Assembly (NCBI GenBank): GCA_027031685.1
Contig: JALVPS010000074.1
Span: 1 to 6,743, forward strand
Direction of reading: 5' to 3'
Length of the DNA stretch: 6,743 nucleotides
Origin: Gammaproteobacteria bacterium
GTDB taxonomy: Bacteria; Pseudomonadota; Gammaproteobacteria; UWMA-0217
Shown here: in pieces, positions 1 through 4,229 of the stretch
Position numbering within the stretch: the stretch's first letter is position 1
Layout of the letters: every line of letters begins with the position of its first letter
Notes under the pieces: generated by a model
The model's input: only the letters and a program-made list of their open reading frames with translations
What the model was told of the DNA's origin: nothing
Databases searched by the model: none
Made by a program: the position numbers and the translations under genes

Positions 1-105
1 GGTGAGGGGGCTGGCGGTGTGGGTGAGCGGGATGCCGAGGGCCACGCCGATGCGGCGCGCGCCGTAGTCGAAGGCCAGCAGCGGCGCCTCGGCCGCCTCA
101 GGCAT
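1..105 (-). CDS. ruvX: RuvX/YqgF family Holliday junction resolvase-like protein, N-terminal part (runs off the left edge)
   Basis: Only the first 35 codons are present; the rest lies beyond base 1. The translation begins MPEAAEAPLLAFDYGARRIG and continues VALGIPLTHTASPLT. This is the start of the YqgF/RuvX RNase H-like fold: a first beta strand ending in the DYG motif, whose Asp14 is the expected first catalytic metal ligand, then the R-R-I-G-V-A-x-G strand and the P-L-T segment. Family members are linked to Holliday junction resolution and to 16S pre-rRNA 5' end processing. The ATG at 105-103 overlaps the end of yqgE by 8 bases, and no clear Shine-Dalgarno sequence precedes it, so translational coupling is likely. 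The yqgE-ruvX pair is a common arrangement in gammaproteobacteria. The family call is firm, but nothing can be said about the missing C-terminal part. Confidence 0.93.
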   Translation of the reverse strand, partial: MPEAAEAPLLAFDYGARRIGVALGIPLTHTASPLT

Positions 106-682
106 GTCCGGCGTCGGGATTGAGCAGGGTGAGGTCGATGCCCATCTGGCGCGCGGCGGCCTGCCAGCGCTCGGCGGGCGGCAGCTCGAACACGATACGC
201 GGATCGGCCGGAGTGGACAGCCAGGCGTTCTCGACCATCTCCCGCTCCAGCTGGCCCGGCCCCCAGCCGGCATAGCCGAGCAGGAACAGGAAGTGGCGCG
301 GGCCCTCGCCGCGTGCGCAGGCCTCGATGATGTCGCGCGAGGCGGTGATGGCGAAGTGCTCGTCCACCGGCATGGTGGCCTCCCAGCGGCGCTCCGGGCT
401 GTGCAGGATGAAGCCGCGCTCGGTCTCCACCGGCCCACCGGCGTACAGGGGCTGGCGGGCCACCGGCGAGTCGGGGTCGAACTCCACGCCCTGCTGCTCG
501 AACAGCTCGGCCAGGGTCAGCTCGGTGGGGCGATTGACCACGAAGCCCAGGGCGCCCTGGGCATTGTGCTCGCAGACCAGGGTGAGGGTCTCGGAGAAGT
601 TGGCGTCCAGCATGCCCGGCATGGCGATGAGGAAGTGCCCCGCCAGGCGCAGCTCGCTGTCGCTTGTCGGCTCAGATGCCAT
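98..682 (-). CDS. yqgE: YqgE/AlgH family protein (UPF0301)
   Basis: A 194-residue protein, close to the usual family length of about 185-190. It shows the family's characteristic blocks: L-A-G-H-F-L-I-A-M-P-G-M near residues 13-24, then E-H-N-A-Q-G-A-L-G-F-V-V-N-R-P, L-Y-A-G-G-P-V-E near residue 80, and L-G-Y-A-G-W-G-P-G-Q-L-E near residue 135. No signal peptide or membrane segment is visible, so it should be cytoplasmic. The biochemical function of the family is unsettled; in pseudomonads it was named AlgH after an effect on alginate production. The ATG at 682-680 lies inside the last codons of the upstream TonB-like gene (11-base overlap) with no obvious ribosome binding site, so coupling to that gene is likely. 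It overlaps ruvX downstream by 8 bases. The family assignment is secure; the role is not. Confidence 0.95.
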   Translation of the reverse strand: MASEPTSDSELRLAGHFLIAMPGMLDANFSETLTLVCEHNAQGALGFVVNRPTELTLAELFEQQGVEFDPDSPVARQPLYAGGPVETERGFILHSPERRWEATMPVDEHFAITASRDIIEACARGEGPRHFLFLLGYAGWGPGQLEREMVENAWLSTPADPRIVFELPPAERWQAAARQMGIDLTLLNPDAGHA

Positions 683-1547
683 CGGTGTTGAAGGACCAGG
701 TGCGCGTGATCATGAGCTGATCATAGGCCTTGCGCATCTCCGGCGGGAAGGGGGGAAAGGGGGAGGACATGTGCACGATGTTGACCGCCGCATCGTCCAG
801 CACCTTGCTGCCGGAGGAGACGGCCACCTGCACGCGCAGCACGCTGCCATCGTTGTCCAGCAGCACGTTGAGGATTAGCTTGCCGCTGATGCGGTCGCGG
901 CGCGCCTCGGCGGGGTAGTTGAGGTTGCCGATGCCCTCCACACGCTGCACCCAGTCGTCGATGTACTTGGCCTCCACGGCGCTCTTGGCACTCAGGGCGT
1001 CGATGAAGTGGATCTTGGGGCGCTCGGCATAGCGCTGCTCGGCCACCTCCAGCTCGGCCGCCAGGCGCGCGATCTCCATATCGTGCAGCAGCTCTTCGCG
1101 CTTGCGGCGCACCTCCTCGGCCTCCTGCTGCTGCTCGGTGCGGTCCTGGCTGGCCACCTGCTCGCGTGCCCGGGTGCTGTGCAGGTACTGCTCGGCATTG
1201 ACCATCTTGAACCGGGCCGGTTGCTGGCGCTGCGGCACGGCGGCGCGCCCCTCGCTCAGGGTGGGCAGCAGGCTGGAGGTGGGGTTGGACGGGTGGTCGG
1301 GGCGCTCGGCGCTGCCGCTTGCCTCTTGGTCGAACTGGGCGATGTGGTCGGCCTTGTCGGGGGCCTCGGCCGCCTGGGTGTGCACCAGCACCACGTCCAG
1401 CGGGTGCTGGCGGTTGTGCTGGCGGCGCAGCCGTTCGCTGAACGACAGGCCGAGGATGAGGATGCCGTGCAGCACGGCGGCCAGGAACAGGGCCAGCGCC
1501 AGCCGGTCGGAGGGGCGGATGCGCGGCGCGGAAAGGGTGTGGGTCAT
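672..1547 (-). CDS. TonB-like energy transducer (TonB C-terminal domain protein, similar in context to TonB3)
   Basis: A 291-residue protein with TonB layout. A short basic cytoplasmic tail is followed by one membrane segment at about residues 16-35, which contains a histidine (His27) where TonB proteins keep a functional histidine. Then come a periplasmic linker and a C-terminal TonB domain at about 200-291. The domain shows Y-P-x-E-A-R-R at 211-217, the G-K-L-I-L-N-V-L-L strand, D-N-D-G-S-V and the S-P-F-P-P-F-P segment. The linker is unusual: it lacks the long Pro-Glu/Pro-Lys tract of classical TonB and instead has a charged, Gln/Glu-rich stretch (about 128-175) that is probably a coiled coil. 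No exbB or exbD is in the window. Its position between gshB and yqgE matches P. aeruginosa tonB3, which is reported to be needed for normal twitching and pilus assembly. That role here is inferred from context. Confidence 0.85.
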   Translation of the reverse strand: MTHTLSAPRIRPSDRLALALFLAAVLHGILILGLSFSERLRRQHNRQHPLDVVLVHTQAAEAPDKADHIAQFDQEASGSAERPDHPSNPTSSLLPTLSEGRAAVPQRQQPARFKMVNAEQYLHSTRAREQVASQDRTEQQQEAEEVRRKREELLHDMEIARLAAELEVAEQRYAERPKIHFIDALSAKSAVEAKYIDDWVQRVEGIGNLNYPAEARRDRISGKLILNVLLDNDGSVLRVQVAVSSGSKVLDDAAVNIVHMSSPFPPFPPEMRKAYDQLMITRTWSFNTDGI

Positions 1548-1582
1548 GCCTCGGATTGCGACGGTCTGCTCAGGAAGTGCCC

Positions 1583-1610
1583 ATTGTACCTGCTGCGCGG
1601 GGCTTGGCCA
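1583..1610 (-). promoter_or_regulatory. Possible sigma70-type promoter for the tonB-like-yqgE-ruvX operon
   Basis: On the minus strand, TGGCCA (1610-1605) is followed after 16 bases by TACAAT (1588-1583). TACAAT matches the -10 consensus at five of six positions; the -35 matches at four of six. Transcription would start near 1575 and give a leader of about 28 bases before the ATG at 1547. The motif sits in the 106-base gap after gshB, where a separate promoter would be sensible. It was found by eye only, so chance occurrence is possible. Confidence 0.35.
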
Positions 1611-1620
1611 CGGTACCTTG

Positions 1621-1637
1621 CCGGTTTTGCCAACCGG
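1621..1637 (-). other. Small inverted repeat downstream of gshB
   Basis: CCGGTT (1621-1626) and AACCGG (1632-1637) form a perfect 6-base-pair stem with a 5-base loop, 17 bases beyond the gshB stop codon. On the minus strand no T-run follows, so this is not a convincing intrinsic terminator. It may be a weak transcript-end structure or chance. Confidence 0.3.
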
Positions 1638-1653
1638 ATCGCGCCCCGGGCCA

Positions 1654-2601
1654 TCAGTCCAGTCGTGCCTCGACGCGCGCCAGCAGGTCGCCGGCGATGT
1701 CCAGCCCGTACAGCCGGTCCAGTTCGCGGATGCAGGTGGGGCTGGTGATGTTGATCTCGGTGAGCCAGTCGCCGATCACGTCCAGCCCGGCGAACAGTAC
1801 GCCCCGCTCGCGCAGCACAGGCCCCACGCGGGTGGCGATCTCGCGCTCGCGCCGGCCCAGCGGGCGCCCCTCGTAGCTGCCGCCGGCGGCCAGGTTGGCG
1901 CGCCCCTCGCCGGGGGCCGGCAGGCGTGCCAGCATGTAGTCCACCGGCTCGCCGTCGATGAGCAGGATGCGCTTGTCGCCCTGCCGGTACTCGGGCAGGA
2001 AGCGCTGCGCCAGGACGGTGCGGCGGCCGTGGTCGAGCAGGGTCTCCAGGATGACGTTGGTGTTGGGGTCGCCGCGCTCGATGCGGAACACCGAGGCGCC
2101 ACCCATGGCATCCAGCGGCTTGACCACGATGCGTTCCTGCTCGGCCAGGAAGGCCAGGAAGGCGTCCCGTTCGCGTCCCACCAGGGTGGGCGGGATGCAG
2201 TCCGGGAACCAGGTGGTGGAGAACTTCTCGTTGCAGTCGCGCAGTGCCCGGGGGGCGTTGACCACCTGCACGCCCTCCCGCGCGGCGTGCTCCAACAGGT
2301 AGGTCATGTAGACGTATTCCATGTCGAAGGGCGGATCCTTGCGCATGAGGATCACGTCCAGCGTACCCAACGCCAGGGTACGCGGCGTGTCCAGCGTGAA
2401 CCAGTCGTGCGGGTCGTCACGCACCGTGGTCGGAAAGGCCTGGGCCCGCACGCGCCCGTCGCGCAGCATCACGCCCTCGGGCGGCAGGTAGTACACCTGC
2501 CAGCCGCGCCGCTGCGCCGCCAGCATCATGGCCAGGGTGCTGTCCTTGGCGGGTTGGATGGTGGCGATGGGATCCATCACCACGCCGAGCTGGATGGTCA
2601 T
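1654..2601 (-). CDS. gshB: Glutathione synthetase (ATP-grasp ligase)
   Basis: GshB joins gamma-glutamylcysteine and glycine using ATP, the second step of glutathione synthesis, in the cytoplasm. The 315-residue product is almost exactly the length of E. coli GshB (316). Recognisable blocks in order are the N-terminal G-V-V-M-D-P-I-A strand (6-13), L-M-R-K-D-P-P-F-D at 85-93, R-D-C-N-E-K at 121-126, the ATP-grasp lysine and glycine-rich loop K-P-L-D-A-M-G-G-A-S (161-170), N-L-A-A-G-G (236-241), and the metal-binding E-I-N-I-T-S-P-T-C-I-R-E near 282-293. The open frame extends 30 codons further upstream, but the chosen ATG (2601-2599) matches the family N-terminus and has a good Shine-Dalgarno GGAG six bases ahead; the upstream extension carries no homology. 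It is divergent from pilG and followed by the TonB-like gene after 106 bases. No link between glutathione synthesis and pilus signalling is evident beyond conserved neighbourhood. Confidence 0.97.
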   Translation of the reverse strand: MTIQLGVVMDPIATIQPAKDSTLAMMLAAQRRGWQVYYLPPEGVMLRDGRVRAQAFPTTVRDDPHDWFTLDTPRTLALGTLDVILMRKDPPFDMEYVYMTYLLEHAAREGVQVVNAPRALRDCNEKFSTTWFPDCIPPTLVGRERDAFLAFLAEQERIVVKPLDAMGGASVFRIERGDPNTNVILETLLDHGRRTVLAQRFLPEYRQGDKRILLIDGEPVDYMLARLPAPGEGRANLAAGGSYEGRPLGRREREIATRVGPVLRERGVLFAGLDVIGDWLTEINITSPTCIRELDRLYGLDIAGDLLARVEARLD

Positions 2602-2629
2602 GTGCCTCTCCCGAAAGGGCCAGGCGCCC

Positions 2630-2638
2630 TGTATAGCA
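2630..2638 (-). promoter_or_regulatory. Candidate extended -10 promoter element for gshB
   Basis: On the minus strand the sequence reads TGC-TATACA, an extended -10 pattern (TGn directly before a TATAAT-like hexamer, matching at four of six positions). Transcription would start about 28 bases before the gshB ATG. No good -35 lies 16-18 bases upstream, where the DNA is very GC-rich; extended -10 promoters can do without one. Identified by eye only. Confidence 0.33.
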
Positions 2639-2648
2639 CCAAACCGCC

Positions 2649-2677
2649 CCGCCCGCGGGGTATCCCGGGCGGCTTTT
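2649..2677 (+). terminator. Terminator-like GC hairpin in the gshB/pilG divergent region
   Basis: CCGCCCG (2649-2655) pairs perfectly with CGGGCGG (2666-2672) around a 10-base loop, and one base later comes TTTT (2674-2677). This is a short intrinsic-terminator pattern on the plus strand. It would stop plus-strand transcription running antisense through gshB before it reaches pilG. It could equally lie as structured DNA upstream of the gshB promoter. The T-run is only four long, so termination would be modest. Confidence 0.4.
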
Positions 2678-2741
2678 GGCGAGGGCGTCACGAATCGGCC
2701 CCGTAAAACGATAACTGTATAGAAGAATCGCGCTCTCGCGG

Positions 2742-2770
2742 TTGATGGCCCCTGGGGCCCACGATAGATT
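2742..2770 (+). promoter_or_regulatory. Possible promoter of the pilGHIJ-chpA operon
   Basis: TTGATG (2742-2747) is followed after 17 bases by TAGATT (2765-2770); each matches the sigma70 consensus at four of six positions. The predicted start would be near 2777, leaving a leader of about 38 bases to the pilG ATG. The spacer holds a compact GC dyad (listed separately). An alternative -10-like TATAGA lies at 2718-2723 but has no -35 at proper spacing. This is a by-eye call. Confidence 0.3.
2747..2759. repeat. 13-base perfect dyad GGCCCCTGGGGCC
   Basis: GGCCCC, a single T, and GGGGCC form a perfect 6+1+6 palindrome. It lies between the proposed -35 and -10 elements of pilG, where a bound regulator would block or reshape the promoter. 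In GC-rich DNA such palindromes also arise by chance. No specific regulator can be assigned. Confidence 0.45.
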
Positions 2771-2814
2771 CGAAAAATACTCAGCCAGTCAAGTCAAGCA
2801 GGAACCTTTGCCCC

Positions 2815-3213
2815 ATGTCACAAGCGGAACAGGCGCGCGCGCCGCAAGAGCGCCGCAAGGTGATGGTCATCGACGACAGCAAGACCATCCGCAAGACGGC
2901 CGAGGCGCTGCTGTCCAAGCAGGGCTACGAGGTGTTCACGGCGGTGGACGGTTACGATGCGCTGGCCAAGATCGCCGAGCACGAGCCGGACATCATCTTC
3001 ATCGACATCCTCATGCCACGTCTGGACGGCTACCAGACCTGCGCCCTCATCAAGCACAACCGGCGCTTCCGGAATATTCCGGTCATCATGCTATCCAGCA
3101 AGGACGGGATCTTCGACAAGGCCAAGGGCAAGATCGTGGGTTCCGAGCAGTACCTGACAAAGCCGTTCACGCGCGACGACCTGCTGGGCGCCATCGAGCA
3201 GCACCTGCAGTGA
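2815..3213 (+). CDS. pilG: PilG, single-domain response regulator of the Pil-Chp twitching system
   Basis: A 132-residue CheY-like receiver with no output domain. Acidic pocket residues are Asp20-Asp21 in V-I-D-D-S, the phosphoacceptor is Asp64 in I-F-I-D-I-L-M-P-R-L-D-G-Y, the conserved Ser/Thr position is in M-L-S-S-K-D (92-97), and the conserved lysine is Lys116 in Y-L-T-K-P-F. The I-V-G-S-x-Q-Y-L-T-K-P-F ending is typical of PilG rather than generic CheY. PilG is phosphorylated by the ChpA kinase and promotes pilus extension and, in Pseudomonas, cAMP signalling. It heads the operon and diverges from gshB. The ATG at 2815 matches the family start; an AGGA lies about 11 bases upstream, a rather long spacing. 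pilH follows after 53 bases. All catalytic residues are intact. Confidence 0.95.
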   Translation: MSQAEQARAPQERRKVMVIDDSKTIRKTAEALLSKQGYEVFTAVDGYDALAKIAEHEPDIIFIDILMPRLDGYQTCALIKHNRRFRNIPVIMLSSKDGIFDKAKGKIVGSEQYLTKPFTRDDLLGAIEQHLQ

Positions 3214-3266
3214 CCCGCGCCCGATCACCCGACACCTGTCCCACCACCAGGGGAGCATGAACACAA

Positions 3267-3635
3267 ATGGCACACATTCTGGTAGTTGACGATTCCGCCA
3301 CCGATCAGCACGTGTTCCGCAAGGTGCTGGAGCGCCACGGCCACCGGGTGACCGTGGCCAGCGACGGCCGCGAGGGCGTGGGCCTGGCCGAGCGGCTGCA
3401 GCCCGACCTCATTCTGATGGACGTGGTCATGCCCGTGCTGAACGGCTTCCAGGCCACGCGCGAGCTGTCGCGCAACGAGGCCACGCGGCGCATCCCGGTG
3501 GTCATGGTCACCACCAAGGACGGGCAGTCCGACATGCTGTGGGCCAAGCGGCAGGGAGCGCGCGCCTACCTGGTCAAGCCCACCCGCGAGAAGCAGCTCG
3601 TGGAGACCATCGAGCAGATCCTGCAGGTGCACTGA
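3267..3635 (+). CDS. pilH: PilH, single-domain response regulator of the Pil-Chp twitching system
   Basis: A 122-residue CheY-like receiver, essentially full PilH length. Key residues are Asp8-Asp9 (V-V-D-D-S), phosphoacceptor Asp52 in I-L-M-D-V-V-M-P, Thr82-Thr83 in M-V-T-T-K-D, and Lys104 in Y-L-V-K-P. The L-W-A-K-R-Q-G-A-R-A-Y-L segment (91-102) is a PilH hallmark that separates it from PilG. In P. aeruginosa PilH acts in opposition to, or downstream of, PilG and favours pilus retraction or acts as a phosphate sink. The start at 3267 has AGGGGAG about 11 bases upstream. An ATG at 3257 is in another frame and gives only ten codons. The stop TGA shares one base with the pilI ATG (TGATG), so pilH and pilI are translationally coupled. 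Confidence 0.95.
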   Translation: MAHILVVDDSATDQHVFRKVLERHGHRVTVASDGREGVGLAERLQPDLILMDVVMPVLNGFQATRELSRNEATRRIPVVMVTTKDGQSDMLWAKRQGARAYLVKPTREKQLVETIEQILQVH

Positions 3636-4180
3636 TGGCCGAGGCCTCCGCACCCGGTCCCTTCGAGCGCCTGCGGGCCCTCGACCGTCGCTGTCAGGCA
3701 CTGCTCGGCGCGGCTGACACGGCTGGTGCGGCGCGCGAGGAGTGGACCGGCGTGCTGTTCTCCCTGGCCGGCCAGCGCCTGCTGGTGGACATGGCCCGCC
3801 TGGGCGAGATCATTCCCCTGCCGGCCGTCACCCGCGTGCCCCTGCTCAAACCGTGGGTGCTGGGCGTGGCCAACCTGCACAACAGCCTGCTCACCGTCAT
3901 CGACCTGCGCGCCTTCTGGTTCCGCAGCGCCACCCCCCGCAGCGGTCGCGAGCGCGTGCTGGTGGTCAACCGGCAGGAGGAGCGCATCGGCCTGCTGGTG
4001 CAAGAGGTGCAGGGCATGCGGCATTTCTGGACCAGCGAACGGTCCGACGAACTGCCGCCCCTGGCGGAGGCGGTGCGCGCCCACGTGCGTGGTGCCTTCC
4101 GCCGTCAGGACGAACACCTGGCCGTGTTCGACGTGGACCGTCTGCTGGATGACCCTGCCTTCAGCCGGGTGGCCCTGTGA
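3635..4180 (+). CDS. pilI: PilI, CheW-like adaptor protein of the Pil-Chp system
   Basis: A 181-residue protein, close to the expected PilI length of about 178. It would couple the PilJ receptor to the ChpA kinase at the cytoplasmic face of the membrane. The CheW domain spans about residues 38-175: W-T-G-V-L-F-S-L-A-G-Q-R-L-L (37-50), R-L-G-E-I-I-P-L-P-A-V-T-R-V-P (55-69), W-V-L-G-V-A-N-L (74-81), L-L-T-V-I-D-L (85-91), and V-L-V-V-N-R-Q-E-E-R-I-G-L-L-V (108-122). The frame is open 32 codons further upstream inside pilH, but the TGATG stop-start junction, an AGGTG five bases before the ATG, and the family N-terminus support the start at 3635. Oddly, the usual N-L-R-G turn of CheW proteins reads N-L-H-N (80-83). 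A GC hairpin follows the stop codon. Confidence 0.93.
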   Translation: MAEASAPGPFERLRALDRRCQALLGAADTAGAAREEWTGVLFSLAGQRLLVDMARLGEIIPLPAVTRVPLLKPWVLGVANLHNSLLTVIDLRAFWFRSATPRSGRERVLVVNRQEERIGLLVQEVQGMRHFWTSERSDELPPLAEAVRAHVRGAFRRQDEHLAVFDVDRLLDDPAFSRVAL

Positions 4181-4182
4181 GC

Positions 4183-4202
4183 GGCCCGCACGGTCGCGGG
4201 CC
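4183..4202 (+). other. Intercistronic GC hairpin between pilI and pilJ
   Basis: GGCCCGC (4183-4189) pairs perfectly with GCGGGCC (4196-4202) around the 6-base loop ACGGTC. It begins two bases after the pilI stop and ends 27 bases before the pilJ ATG. No T-run follows, so it is unlikely to be an efficient intrinsic terminator. A transcript-stability or processing element that sets relative adaptor and receptor levels is a reasonable inference. Confidence 0.5.
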
Positions 4203-4229
4203 CACCCATACAACCTCGGGTAACGAGTG

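Noticed and set aside
2602..2691. N-terminal extension of gshB by 30 codons
   Set aside because: The family N-terminus and a well-spaced GGAG both point to the ATG at 2601; the extension overlaps the candidate promoter and hairpin.
1102..2706. Long plus-strand open frame (534 codons) opposite the tonB-like gene and gshB
   Set aside because: It is antisense to two well-recognised genes, has low-complexity Arg/Ala/Gly/His-rich content typical of GC-rich shadow frames, and matches no family.
2742..3260. Plus-strand open frame of 172 codons overlapping pilG in another frame
   Set aside because: pilG has intact receiver motifs in its own frame; this frame gives Arg/His/Gln-rich shadow sequence.
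3257..3289. Ten-codon frame starting at an ATG between the pilH Shine-Dalgarno and start codon
   Set aside because: The ATG is only one base from the AGGGGAG motif, too close for efficient initiation. It is probably chance, though a small effect on pilH translation cannot be excluded.
3225..3701. Minus-strand open frame of 158 codons across pilH
   Set aside because: It lies opposite pilH and its junctions with pilG and pilI; the composition is His/Gly/Arg-rich shadow sequence.
4227..4229. GTG as the pilJ start codon
   Set aside because: It directly precedes an in-frame ATG at 4230. Either is possible, but ATG is the more likely start and the protein differs by one residue only.
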